Positions 34,530-47,045 of a stretch of DNA of 64,000 bases are shown one piece after another. The position numbers and the translations under genes were made by a program. The notes under the pieces were generated by a model, which saw nothing but the letters and a program-made list of their open reading frames with translations, searched no databases and was not told the DNA's origin. Every line of letters begins with the position of its first letter. Positions within the stretch are counted from its first letter, which is position 1. The stretch is from Agapanthus africanus (Eukaryota > Streptophyta > Magnoliopsida > Asparagales > Amaryllidaceae), in contig JASDDO010000026.1 of the NCBI GenBank assembly GCA_030015575.1, positions 73,645,530-73,709,529 on the forward strand, in the 5' to 3' direction.

Positions 34530-36782
34530 TGTTAGGTCCACGTTACCTCTCCCGGTACTTACGAGGTTGCGGAAATGGTAAAACAAATTTTTTTCTAAAC
34601 TTTGTAACATGGACCGTAAAAGCCGGATCTTTGCTAAATAATACACTAGCATCCTAACATGAGATGTATCTACTCGGTTAGGGGTTATTCCTCAACTTGA
34701 ACTCCTTCTCTTCTTGTTGTCCTTCTTCTTTGTTGTTCTTCTCTTCTCGTTGTTCTTATCTTCTTGTTGTTCTTCTCTTTGCTTGCTCAATGGTTGATCC
34801 GGACTTCGGTCACCTCCGCGTCCTCCTTGAGTCGAAGACGATCCACCCGAGAGATGTACACCGAGCTCCACCTCAAGCCGAGGTAACTAGGGCAAGGAGA
34901 TTGCTAATCTAGAAGCCCTAGGATGTGTAGAGGAGATGTATGGATGTGTTTGTCAAGTGGAATCCTTTTTCTCTCAACACATGAGATCAAAGGAGAAATC
35001 AAGAGGAGGAAGAAGAAGGAGTTTTCTAGCAACCATGGAGCTTCTCATTTCAAGAGAGAGAATGAGAATAAAATTATGATCCAAAATAAAAACAACCATG
35101 GTTGCAAATAATGCAAAACAACATCATTACTAATCCCATCAAGATAAAGTTGATGGCTACTTTGAAATGACCATTATCATAATCCAAAAGAAAAAGGAAA
35201 AGAAAAGAAGAGTCTGGAAACCTCTTGAAAGTCAATGGTCAACCCGGTCAACCGGTCAACAAAGTCAAGAGGGGTCAACGAGGTCAAATGGTCAATGCAA
35301 TTAGCCATCATAAGATTATCACTAATAGGATTAGTAAATGATGTTCGCGGCTCATAATGGTTTTGACCAAACGAACTGTCAAAAACCCTAATGAGTCCGC
35401 CTCAAAATGGTTTTGACCGAATCAACTGTCAAAACCCTAATGAGCCTGCCACATAACGGTTTTGGCCGAACCAACTGCCAAAACCCTAATGAGGCACCTC
35501 CTCCTTCATCGCTCCGAAAAACTGTGCATACACACCTGCATCCGTATTCCGTAGAATGCGGATGCACAGAAGACAAAACAAATCCATCCGTGCAATACTA
35601 GGATCCGGCTTAAACCAAAGCCTACTAGTACTGCCTGCCCGAACACCATACGCACACAAGTGTACGTAAGTGATCGCAGCCCTGCCGTAAAACCATACGG
35701 CCTCTACACGTTTTGCTCAGTGCAGGGAAACTCTCTGTGTGGGACTCTAAAGACTCGACACTACGCTGGCAGTGGGTTTAACCACAGACCGCAAGCGGCA
35801 CTAGCTGTACGTAACGGTCCCCAGGTAGATGTCGATAAGAAGGCCGATGAGGTAAACCCATCCGAACTCCCACTGAGTCTGTATGTGACAATCTCCGTAC
35901 AGTCCGGTCTGTTCGTCTGATACATCGCATGTCGGGCCTAGGGGGCGGCAAGCGTCAGACCCCTAATAGCGGTACAAGTCGTGTCGGAGTGAAGCCCAGA
36001 ACACCCTGAGATAATACTGGAACCTACCAGTATATCTCGCTTGCCCTGGCCAGGGACTACTTGTGTAATGGCTCTTCTAGACACAACGCGATGTCAACCC
36101 CCAATACCGGGAGAGACGAATCCTGTCTAACCGTCACTGCCTCCAAGTGCTACGGGACTGCTCCCAACTACTACCTGTTTGCACGACTCAGTAGAGCCGT
36201 GGTAGGGTGGTAATCAAAGAACAGTGGGAACACACTCGAGGCGAAGTGACAGTGTCAAGTCAGCGGACTAAGCTGTACTCATGTCACCTGGGAACTGATA
36301 ACTGACGATAGGTATAATACCAACCATCAGTTCCCGACGAGTCCTGTCCAGTGTACTCGTAACCTAACGAGCACCCGCATACTATCTCAAGTACGACGTA
36401 CCGACGGCTGTGGGACAGACCGTCTCCCGTGCTGGGATGAGAAGCGCATACGCTAGTCTACTCCGTAGCATCGATGCCCTATCTCGATACTCCCACGACT
36501 AGGGACTTGTATAAGGATGTGGTTGTAGATTACCCAGCCCCCCACGAGTGTGATCACCATCACAACGCCGGTAATCAAGCAAAGATCCTAAGAGCTCTAC
36601 TAATGCGTATAGGTGATATAATAAATAAGCACACATGCACACATTAAAGCAGAGACAAACCAAGTAGCATACTACTATATTGAGCAAGATTGTCTGTACA
36701 ACTGTGAATATCCCAAGCTTCCATCAAGTAATATACATACTAGTATGATACAGTAATGGCCTCTTGGGCATATACACTAACA
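34530..36782 (-). mobile_element. Left LTR (3' LTR) of Angela-type element 2
   Basis: 2253 bp, bounded by TGTTAG and CTAACA inverted ends. It is about 98% identical to 42377-44628: by eye I count about 40 differences. The start of the LTR on the element strand is TGTTAGTGTATATGCCC. Short open frames inside both LTR copies (for example 34697-34912 and 42544-42759) are identical only because the LTRs are duplicates. They are not genes. Confidence 0.97.
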
Positions 36783-36793
36783 ATTTCCCACTT
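36783..36793 (-). promoter_or_regulatory. Polypurine tract of element 2
   Basis: AAGTGGGAAAT on the minus strand, directly before the LTR start TGTTAG. Confidence 0.85.
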
Positions 36794-36796
36794 GCA

Positions 36797-38860
36797 CTAA
36801 GGCCATGTATTGGTGTATCGAAGACCTATCATCTCGATCAGCCGCTCGAACTGAGTCTGGGATAAAGCCTTCGTGAATGGGTCCGCAGTGTTGTCCTTTG
36901 TGTCCACTCTCCGCACCTCGATCTCCTGGCGATCAATGATCTCCCTGATCAGGTGATACTGTCTTAAGATGTGCCTGGATTTCTGATGGGACCTTGGTTC
37001 CTTCGCTAAAGCTATAGCCCCATTGTTATCGCAATACAAAGGTATTGGGTCAACAATGGACGGAACCACCAGAAGTTCACTAATGAACTTCTTTATCCAG
37101 ACCGCCTCTTTTGCGGCATCGCTTGCAGCAATGTATTCAGCCTCCATCGTCGAGTCTGCGACGGTATCCTGCTTGGAACTCCTCCAACATACCGCCCCTC
37201 CGTTGAGGGTAAACACAAAACCCGAGACAGACTTGCTGTCATCTTTGTCACTCTGGAAGCTTGAATCGGTAAAGGACTCGACCCTGAGGTCTCCATTACC
37301 GTAAACCAGGAACATCTCCTTAGTCCTTCTCAGGTACTTGAGAATGTTCTTCACTGCTGTTCAGTGGTCCTCCCCTGGGTCTGACTGATACCGGCTTACC
37401 GCGCTCAACGCGTAAGCTACATCTGGTCTTGTACATAGCATCGCATACATTATAGATCCTACCGCCGAAGCGTAGGGTATAGTGCTCATGCGAACCCTCT
37501 CCTCGTCAGTCTTAGGAGACATCTTCTTGGAGAGGGTAATTCCGTGCAATGCGGGTATGCTACCGCGCTTGGAACCCTCCATACTAAATCTCTTTAGTAC
37601 GGTCTCTATGTACCTGGACTGCGAAAGTCCCAATAGTCTCTTGGATCTATCTCTATAGATCTTGATCCCCAGAATGTATGAGGCATCATCCAGGTCCTTC
37701 ATGGAGAACCTTTGTGACAAAAATAGCTTGACCGATTGTAGCATAGGAATATCATTTCCTATCAAAAGAATGTCGTCCACATACAAGACTAGGAATACGA
37801 CAGTTCGTCCTACAATCTTCTTATATACACAGGGTTCATCTTCGTTCTTGATGAAATCAAATTCCTTGATTGCCTCATCAAAACAGATGTTCCAGCTCCG
37901 CGATGCCTGCTTTAATCCATAAATGGATTTAAGCAACTTGCACAGCCTTCCGCTGCTCCCACTGTCTACGAAACCTTCTGGTTGATCCATGTAAACGCAG
38001 TCTTCCAAACAACCGTTTAGGAAAGCCGTCTTAACATCCATCTGCCAGATTTCATAGTCATGGAAGGCAGCAATGGCAAGTAAGATCCGAATGGATTTGA
38101 CCATAGCCACCGGAGAAAAAGTCTCGTCATAGTCCAAACCAGGTCTTTGATGAAAACCTTTTGCAACGAGTCTAGCTTTATAGGTTTCCACCTGCCCATC
38201 TACACCAAGTTTCCTTTTGTAGATCCATTTGCATCCAACGGGTTTTACCCCAGGTGGAGCAATATCCAAGGTCCACACTTTATTGGCGTACATGGACTCC
38301 ATTTCGGATTGCATTACTTCCTGCCACTTATCAGAGTCCCTACTGATAATGGCCTGCCTGAAACTGGTAGGGTCATCTTCTTCCAAGATGCAATCCTCTC
38401 GATCCCCGTCAATGAGAAAACCGTAGTATCTCTCGGGCGGATGAGAAATCCTACCAGATCTGCGGAGTGGCTGAGGTTCGTCTGGGGTTATTGAATCCTG
38501 AGGTTCTGTCAAATTTTCAGTTTCAGTTTGTGGTCGCTGAATTTCTTCCAATTCTACCGTGCTCCCACTAATTTCTTTTGCAAGAAACTCCGTTTCTAAG
38601 AAAACGGCATGCTGAGCAACAAACACCTTCTGTTCCTCGGTGTGGTAGAATAGATATCCATAACCATTCTTTGGATATCCCACAAACTTACATAAAACTG
38701 ACCGTGCCTCTAGTTTATCCGGTTTATACGTTTTAACATAAGCCGGACAACCCCATATCTTAGATCTTTTAAGATATGGCCTCTTTCCATTCCATATCTC
38801 GAACGGAGTCTTAGGCACTGATTTAGACGGAACATCATTCAATAGGTATGCTGCTGTCAA
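36797..38860 (-). pseudogene. Element 2 integrase tail, reverse transcriptase and RNase H
   Basis: A 499-codon stretch (37361-38860) covers the integrase C-terminal region (RSGRISHPPERYYGFL) and the RT with KTAFLNG, YGLKQASRSW and YVDDILLIG. RNase H follows in 36797-37354 with TDSSFQSD, MEAEYIAA and DNNGA. The two are separated by a TGA in place of the Trp codon in the block seen intact in element 1 as ENHWTAVKN. The stop is a G-to-A change on the coding strand. Otherwise the domain is about as well preserved as in element 1. Confidence 0.93.
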
Positions 38861-39760
38861 TAGCGCATGTCCCTAAAATGAAAGAGGCAACTCGGCATTA
38901 CTCATCATGGAGCGAACCATATCCAGTAGGGTACGATTCCTCCGCTCCGAAACACCGTTGTGCTGTGGTGTATAAGGAGGAGTAAGCTGAGAGAGAATAC
39001 CATTCTCTTTTAAGTAATCTAGGAATTCCGTGCTTAAGTACTCCCCTCCCCTGTCAGACCGGAGGATCTTGATACTTTTGCCTGTCTGGTTCTCTACTTC
39101 GTTTCAGAATTCCTTGAATTTCTCAAAAGCTTCAGATTTGTGTTTCATCAGATACACATATCCGAACCTAGAGAGATCGTCAGTGAATGTGATGAAGTAC
39201 GAGAACCCACCCCTTGCATGTATAGACATCGGACCGCATACATCACTATGTACGAGTCCCAAGAGCTCGGTTGCTTTTTCTCCATGTCCGGTGAACGGAG
39301 ATTTGGTCATCTTCCCTTTGAGACAAGACTGACAAGTTCCATAAGATGAAAACTTGAACGCATTCAAGAGTCCATCTTTATGCAACTTACTCAGTCTTTT
39401 CTCTCCGATATGACCAAGTCTACAATACCACAAGTAGGATTCATTCATATCTGAATTCTTCCTCTTGCGTGTGTTTTGTATATTGAGAACTGCATTCTGA
39501 TTTAGAACGTAGATACCATTACACAGTGTACCCTCTGCAACCAGTACCTTATGAAGGTAAATGCTCATGATATTCTTTTCAAGAACAAAGTTATATCCAT
39601 CTTTATCGAGTAAAGAAACTGATATGATGTTGCAAACCATGGAGGGTACATAGTAGCAATCGTTCAAAATCATAGTCTTGCCATTTGGCAATACTAGGTG
39701 ATATTCACCGACGGCTGCCGCATTAACTTGTGCTCCATTCGCTACTCTGAGCGACATATC
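38861..39760 (-). pseudogene. Element 2 integrase core
   Basis: The zinc-binding region is WYCRLGHIGEKRL then CQSCLKGKM. The core has HSDVCGPM and FTDDLSRFGYVYLMKHKSEAFEKF. It is broken by a TGA near 39101-39104 and by a TAG for Trp in the FWGHAL block near 38875. Both fit single transitions. Confidence 0.88.
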
Positions 39761-40045
39761 ACCCGGTGCAAGTTTCCTACTTTTTCTCAGTCCCTGCAAT
39801 AAATTACAGATATGAGATCCTGATCCGGTATCAAGTACCCAGGAGGTAGGGCTGACCGTAAAACAGTTCTCAATTACATGAACACCTGAAGTAGATGCAA
39901 AACCATGCTTTTTCTTCGACTGGGTATCCTGGAAATCCATACAATCCCCTTTCCCATTCTCATACTCATGACTGTTGTCACAAGTTAGAGCTGAACCAAC
40001 TTTCCCCAGTCCCGAATAAGAATTCGGATCGGTCAAGCGATACAT
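39761..40045 (-). pseudogene. Element 2 gag-protease remnant, gag mostly deleted
   Basis: The protease motif VLDTGSGSHICN and the block before it (SKKKHGFASTSG) align with element 1. The whole capsid domain and zinc knuckle are missing. Upstream lie about 38 unrelated codons (beginning MYRLTDPNSY), and then leader sequence. The capsid loss of about 1 kb makes the element dependent on other copies for particles. Confidence 0.85.
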
Positions 40046-42363
40046 TTTATTATCTTGATTAGGGCGTGAAAAGGTTGCTGCCTGGAGAGAGAAAAAGAAA
40101 CACTCAACGTATGCTCTTGCAAGATTAGATTGGTTTATTAATTTATCTAACCAGGATGTCTCCCACTGTTTACTTAAATTCTTCTTAAAACCTTTTTAAA
40201 AGAAGAACTAGCCGGGTTTATAATTCACGTCACAATACTTGCTTAACCTTTCAGCCAGGCTAGTGTCGGTACATCGAGGGAGGTTTTCCAACGCTTTCGC
40301 GAAGTTCCTTAATTCAAGAACCTCTTTTCCCTGGGGGCGTAGCCCCGCTAACACTTTTCTAGACACCTACTAGGTTTATAGCATTGATCGTTAAGTGAAA
40401 TAACCTCCCGAGAGTAATCCAACTCATCAGTGGGATCGGGATCCAACTGTCATTGTGTGATAACCTAGATGGAATCCACTCTAGTCACCACACTCCAGAA
40501 GGTATGCTAAATCTGCAAGTTTCAGTACTTTTGAAACTCCCGATGTGGTTTTTGCCCCTAACTGTTCATGACCTTGACTAGGTCAACAAGCCACAAACTG
40601 TTAGACAAGTTCTACCCGTCATAATCCTGATTGCACTAGACCCACCCGTACGTGCCCTTGACTAGGTCAACAAGGCCGCACGACTGTCCTAACCAATCAC
40701 ATTTGCAATCCACAGAAAAATATTATTTAGCTACCGTTCACTACGCCTTGACTAGGTCAACAAACGTAGCACGAAAACTGAATAATATTAATCCGAAACG
40801 ACGGAGGGCTACGGCTGGGTTTTTGGCGAAAAACCCATTAACGTAATGAACTTGATATCGTTGAAGGAACCTGATTGCACCTTTTGAAAATACAGTGGCG
40901 AAAACTTTTGCTAAAGAGGTCACTCCCTGTGAAGGGATCTCGGCACTTTCCTCGTCGAATGAGGTGCAGGATATTCCAAACTGAATACCTCGATGCAAAG
41001 CAAGAATAATCGACTATAGTGAAGTTATTACCCTGACGCAAACTTTTGTCCAAGGGGTCACTCCCGATGAAGGGATCTCGGCCCTTGCCTCGTCGACTGA
41101 GGTGCTGGGCATTCACAACCGAATACCGCGATGCAAAACAAAAATGAACGTCCTTGCAATAACAGCTTTTTGAAAAAAATTTCGAACAACGTATTTTAGG
41201 TTTATTTTCTTGCATTAGTTCTTTTAATGCGTCCCATCATTTAAATCCTACCATTGCAGAAAACAACCAAAATATGACGTACGCTTATGCCATTCGCATT
41301 CGCCACTGGGCCCCGTCATAACTCGTTAGGTTACTTAACTAACGACAGAGCGGGGGCTGGGCTAGCGCGGCTGTAAAACATAAGCAACGCCTAAATAGTT
41401 ATTATATATAGATATACTGCAACGATAGCCAATCCAGATCACAGATGAACACTTTGGATATACTAGGAACCCGCGATTCGTTCAAGCCTGCAACGAAAAG
41501 CGGATTACACGATCGCGATGAATAGCCAAAACCCCACCCAAGACCCCTACGGGTGCGGCAAACTACCCGCCAAGTACCCGAAGCGAAGCAACCTCCCTCA
41601 ATACCATGAGTAGGCCACTCGGCACTTCGAGATACCCGGTAGTTTGTGCACCCCCTCCATGGGTCTATCCTAGGAGCAAAAACAGTAAAAGAATTATACA
41701 ATGACGGCTACAACCCCGACCCGGTTGTGCGGCCATACAAATAATATTACATCAATTTACAAATTTATTACATGAATGAAAGAAAAAGAAACTCTCATCT
41801 CACATCCACCCCGGGTATTCATCCGCGACAATCCAACGAGTTCATATACACAAACCATCAACAACAATCAGAGATCACAGATATGTATAACCCCGACTAA
41901 TCGACATATAGCGATTAGCCGACGTTCAATACATAAGAACATCACAGATATAACCTTTATAGTCAAAGTATATTGAAGTTCGAAAAAATACGGATTTATA
42001 GGCCCCCAAAAACAAATTTCTATTCTGGAAAATCTGGGCACATTTAAACCATCTTAAAAATCCTAAAACCAAGTCAGAAACATACTGCACCAAAATCGAC
42101 CCAGAACTCACCAAGATGGCCGCGGTTCCGCGGCAATAGCTTGCTATTGCCGCGGAAACGCGGCGCTTTGGTCAAGTTGTTGGCTCGTTTTTGGTGGCTT
42201 TCTTTTAAAAACCCTGAGATGATTTTTGGAGCATGACAAATTTTGTTTTGACCAGAAAAAAATTTAACAGAAACTCAGGTTTTCGTAACTTGGTTTTTTT
42301 TTTCGATTTTTCCGTTTCGAACTTCGATACACTTCACTACCAAGCTAGTTTATGTTTAGTTAG
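40046..42363 (-). mobile_element. Element 2 untranslated leader
   Basis: About 2.3 kb without a gene, homologous to the element 1 leader. It has the same three hairpin units built on CCTTGACTAGGTCAACAA (40562-40600, 40646-40681, 40741-40769). A duplicated block with AAGGGATCTCGGCCCTTGCC occurs at about 40935 and 41055. Confidence 0.8.
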
Positions 42364-42375
42364 GCTCTGATACCA
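42364..42375 (-). promoter_or_regulatory. Primer-binding site of element 2
   Basis: TGGTATCAGAGC on the minus strand, complementary to the 3' end of plant initiator tRNA-Met. It sits one base inside the 5' LTR, as in most plant Copia elements. Confidence 0.92.
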
Positions 42376-42376
42376 C

Positions 42377-44628
42377 TGTTAGGTCCACGTTACCTCTCCC
42401 GGTACTTACGGGGTTGCGGAAACGGTAAAACTAAAATTTTTCTAAACTTTGTAACATGGACCGTAAAAGCCGGATCTTTGCTAAACAATACACTAGCATC
42501 CTAACATCAGATGTATCTACTCGGTTAGGGGTTATACCTCAACTTGAACTCCTTCTCTTCTTGTTGTCCTTCTTCTTTGTTGTTCTTCTCTTCTCGTTGT
42601 TCTTATCTTCTTGTTGTTCTTCTCTTTGCTTGCTCAATGGTTGATCCGGACTTCGGTCACCTCCGCGGCCTCCTTGAGTCGAAGACGATCCACCCAAAAG
42701 ATGTACACCGAGCTCCACCTCAAGCCGAGGTAACTAGGGCAAGGAGATTGCTAATCTAGAAGCCCTAGGATGTGTAGAAGAGATGTATGGATGTGTTTGT
42801 CAAGTGGAATCCTTTTTCTCTCAACACATGAGATCAAAGGAGAAATCAAGAGGAGGAAGAAGAAGGAGTTTTCTAGCAACCATGGAGCTTCTCATTTCAA
42901 GAGAGAGAATGAGAATAAAATTATGATCCAAAAGAAAAACAACCATGGTTGCAAATAATGCAAAACAACAACATTACTAATCCCATCAAGATAAAGTTGA
43001 TGGCTACTTTGAAATGACCATTATCATAATCCAAAAGAAAAAGGAAAAGAAAAGAAGAGTCTGGAAACCTCTTGAAAGTCAATGGTCAACCCGGTCAACC
43101 GGTCAACAAAGTCAAGAGGGGTCAACGAGGTCAAATGGTCAATGCAATTAGCCATCATAAGATTATCACTAATAGGATTAGTAAATGATGTTCGCGGCTC
43201 ATAATGGTTTTGACCAAACGAACTGTCAAAAACCCTAATGAGTCCGCCTCAAAATGGTTTTGACCGAATCAACTGTCAAAACCCTAATGAGCCTGCCACA
43301 TAACGGTTTTGGCCGAACCAACTGCCAAAACCCTAATGAGGCACCTCCTCCTTCATCGCTCCGAAAAACTGTGCATACACACCTGCATCCGTATTCCGTA
43401 GAATGCGGATGCACAGAAGACAAAACAAATCCATCCGTGAAATACTAGGATCCGGCTTAAACCAAAGCCTACTAGTACTGCCTGCCCGAACACCATACGC
43501 ACACAAGTGTATGTAAGTGATCGCAGCCCTGCCGTAAAACCATACGGCCTCTACACGTTTCGCTCAGTGCAGGGAAACTCGCTGTGTGGGACTCTAAAGA
43601 CTCGACACTACGCTGGCAGTGGGTTTAACCACAGACCGCAAGCGGCACTAGCTGTACGTAACGGTCCCCAGGTAGATGTCGATAAGAAGGCCGATGAGGT
43701 AAACCCATCCGAACTCCCACTGAGTCTGTATGTGACAATCTCCGTACAGTCCGGTCTGTTCGTCTGATACATCGCATGTCGGACCTAGGGGGCGGCAAGC
43801 GTCAGACCCCTAATAGCGGTACAAGTCGTGTCGGAGTGGAGCCCAGAACACCCTGAGATAACACTGGAACCTACCAGTATATCTCGCTTGCCCTGGCCAG
43901 GGACTACTTGTGTAATGGCTCTCCTAGACACAGCGCGATGTCAACCCCCAATACCGGGAGAGACGAATCCTGTCTAACCGTCACTGCCTCCAAGTGCTTC
44001 GGGACTGCTCCCAACTACTACCTGTTTGCACGACTCAGTAGAGCCGTGGTAGGGTAGGAATCAAAGAACAGTGGGAACACACTCGAGGCGAAGTGACAGT
44101 GTCAAGTCAGCAGACTAAGCTGTACTCATGTCACCTAGGAACTGATAACTGACGATAGGTATAATACCAACCATCAGTTCCCGACGAGTCCTGTCCAGTG
44201 TACTCGTAACCTAACGAGCACCCGTATACTATCTCAAGTACGACGTACCGACGGCTGTGGGACAGACCGTCTCCCGTGCTGGGATGGGAAGCGCATACGC
44301 TAGTCTACTCCGGAGCATCGATGCCCTATCTCGATACTCCCACGACTAGGGACGTGTATAAGGATGTGCTTGTAGATTACCCAGCCCCCACGAGTGTGAT
44401 CGCCATCACAACGCCGGTAATCAAGCAAAGATCCTAAGGGCTCTACTAATGCGTATAGGTGATATAATAAATAAACACACATGTACACATTAAAGCAGAG
44501 ACAAACCAAGTAGCATACTACTATATTGAGCAAGATTGTCTGTACAACTGTGAATATCCCAAGCTTCCATCAAGTAATATACATACTAGTATGATACAGT
44601 AATGGCCTCTAGGGCATATACACTAACA
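42377..44628 (-). mobile_element. Right LTR (5' LTR) of Angela-type element 2
   Basis: 2252 bp, the same ends as the left LTR. It should contain the element promoter and polyadenylation signals, which I cannot place with confidence. Confidence 0.97.
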
Positions 44629-44633
44629 CTTCG
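44629..44633 (+). repeat. Target-site duplication, right (CTTCG)
   Basis: Exact copy of 34525-34529. Confidence 0.92.
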
Positions 44634-46928
44634 CGAGTGATATCGGTCCGGACCAATAGAAGCACCTTCGCGAGAGAAAACCTGAAAATGATAGAGCAGG
44701 TAGAATTGAAGGGGAAATCGCAGTAGGTTTCTATTGAACCCGATTTCGGTATTCTCGGCTCACCGAATAAGACCACTCGAGCTTTTACACAGAAGGAGTA
44801 CCTCTCTGGACCCCATTACTGTCGCACCACGATACAACACCCCTCAACGCCCGTAAGCAACAACATAAGCAACTCCACTACCATTTCTTGGTTCTTGCGC
44901 GACACAGGGGCTGGCCCAGGGATCACGACTTCAACTTCAGGCCACTAGGAAAATTCTTTACCCCACCTAAGCGACCTCCCAAGCCCATAACCCTCCCCTT
45001 ACCCACTCCACTTCTACGGGAAGCAAGATCCACTGGGATTCACTAGAAATGGAGTTCATGCCTCAGGGGCGATCCTGCAAATTACGACTATGGGATCGAA
45101 ACTAGGCCCAGAGGGGTTTATCCACCCGCCTCCACCGGAGCCAGTTCCCCTTACCGGGCCACAATACCTTTAGGATTTAGCGCATCAGGAGTTTGCACAG
45201 ATTTGGCACTGGATTGCCCCCAGATCCTCATGATGAGGTGGCTGATTCACAACCCAATTCCCATATCGATCTTACATAAACCCCCCACTCCCACTGCCTG
45301 TAGACGCCTTCCCATCGCTGATCGTTTATTGGTTTCGGATGCAGCGGGGGATCCCTTTTATAAACTGAATCTTAAGCACGATCAGGGAGGTAAGAATTAG
45401 GATCTTTATCTTAACGTCCTGGAACTGCTCCTGCTGCATCTCGAACTGCTCGTGCTACTACTGCCTCCGCTTCACTTGTCTCCGGTGTTAGATCACCTAC
45501 TAACTACTGCGACTGGCTTTGAATATCGATCAAGGACTGGAACTGCGTCTGGATCTGCTGCTGGTGCTACCTCTGCTTCTCTCGTGACTGGACTCCCCCG
45601 CTAATAGAGTCAGAGATTCTATAGAGCCTATATAGAATCTATGGCTCTGCAGGATCCGCTGTTGGATATGGGTCCGGATCACCACCTGGAACCGTGACTT
45701 CTGCTAGTGGATTCGCAATTTCGTTGCTGGAACCGTGCAAGGGGAGGCGGCTGGAGGAAGGTACACCGGGTGAGCTGCTGGGCATGGATCCGGTTGGTAT
45801 GAATCTGCAACTGGTTATGGAACAGGAAGAGATGCTGCAGGCACCTTGTTGTTGAATAGTCTGCCTATCCGAACGGTTCCACCTATCCCGGGCGAGTCAA
45901 CCTTCCCTCTCGGGCTCAATGATAGAAGTGTCCCAGACGAAATCTTTTCTTGTCTGTTCTATTTCATTTTTTGAAAAAAAAGTGTAATTAATTAGCACAG
46001 ATTGGTTTTTTTGCTCTCTGTTTTATGCTTGCAACTTTAGTTGTTTGCGAGTGAATTTCTTTGTTCAAAACCTACGATAGGTCGGTTACCGATCTTACGA
46101 TAGTTAGGTTACCGATTCTACGCTTTAAGCTTCAGTCACTTTAGGCTGTCAGTGCAACTTTCTTCTTGATTCCTGCCTTGTTTCCTCCTCTCCGTTGGAT
46201 GACTTTCAGCTTCTCGTTTGAGGTGGGCTAAAATTCTCATGCATAGAGATTAGACCGGCTTGGTAAGCCAACAAGAGCTACTCAGATGAGTTATGTTTCC
46301 TCCCTCTGCTTCCGCTACGTTAACCACTCTAATGCATATCCGTGAAGCGATGCATAAGATGCAAGATGGGTTGTGGCCTTGCTTTTTGTCTGAGGACATT
46401 GTAGGGACCCGGACGGTCTCGATGGTGTGTTGCGTAGCGGGATCGCAACCATGCTTGGCTAAATGGCTTTGCATTGCACTGTGATTTGGCTTAAGAGCCT
46501 TGTTTGTGGAGGGTCGGTGCATTGCTTGTGTGGATGTCCCGAAGTGTTCCGAAGAATTGTCGGTGACGTGCGCTACATGTTACGCTGCGCAATGATGCTG
46601 GGAACCGTAAGTTGGTGTCATGCGAAGTGATTCACTCTATAGAAGCACGAGCGGACCGCTTCCTCAAGTTAGGTGTAGAACGAAAGAGGCGGGTCTAGAG
46701 AGGGTATTGTAACGGGCTTAGCCACCCTTCGGCAACCGGCAAGAAAGTCATTCGCTTAAACGGGATATCGGGGGGGGGGCAGCTGTGCTTTCTTGTTCGC
46801 TTAGGTGCGCTATTGCATTGCGAGCTTCGGTGCTGGTTATTTGAGTCCTATCTAGCACAGTGCTAAAGCACAGGGCTTCTTTCTAGTTCTTCAGATTTGG
46901 AAGAATCTCATTCCTTCCCCCCTTCACA
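44634..46928. other. Unrecognised spacer after element 2
   Basis: About 2.3 kb. I recognise no gene. The stretch 45400-45850 is low-complexity and rich in CTGGAACTG and GGATCTGCTGC-like words, and may derive from a repetitive coding sequence. Small open frames (45203-45400, 46250-46522) have no known match. Confidence 0.5.
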
Positions 46929-47045
46929 ACTAACAAGCAACGGAGTGAGCGCCAACGCGCGAAAGCCCTATAGCGTTAGACCAAGCAAGGGATGAGCGCG
47001 CTAGCGCGAAGTATAGCGGTAGGCGCCTTGCATAATCCGTTTTCT
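46929..47045. repeat. Compound hairpin repeat, mixed A/B type
   Basis: Contains AAGCAACGGAGTGAGCGCC, then AAGCAAGGGATGAGCGCG with a GCTAGCGCG palindrome, and ends GCATAATCCGTTTTCTTGCTG, which is the type A start read on the opposite strand. It mixes features of types A and B. Confidence 0.7.

Larger units (their letters stand above)
34530..44628 (-). mobile_element. Angela/BARE-type Copia LTR retrotransposon, element 2 (structurally complete, coding-dead)
   Basis: About 10.1 kb with two long LTRs, a PBS matching initiator tRNA-Met, a polypurine tract, the Copia domain order protease-integrase-RT-RNase H, and a perfect 5-bp duplication CTTCG. Long LTRs, the family-typical LTR start and the RT/RNase H wording (SIMYAMLCTRPDVAYALS) place it with the Angela/BARE lineage. 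The polyprotein has several stops, and most of gag is absent. The empty site can be read by joining 34524 to 44629 and looks like ordinary mitochondrial-type spacer. LTR divergence near 1.8% means the insertion is not brand new. Confidence 0.96.

Noticed and set aside
34697..34912. Open frames that appear as near-identical pairs (34697/42544, 34923/42770, 35407/43254, 35660/43507)
   Set aside because: They lie in the two LTRs of element 2 and are duplicated only because the LTRs are. None resembles a known protein.
45400..45850. GGATCTGCTGCTGG-like low-complexity tract as a tandem repeat gene
   Set aside because: The words are irregular, no frame stays open and no period is constant.
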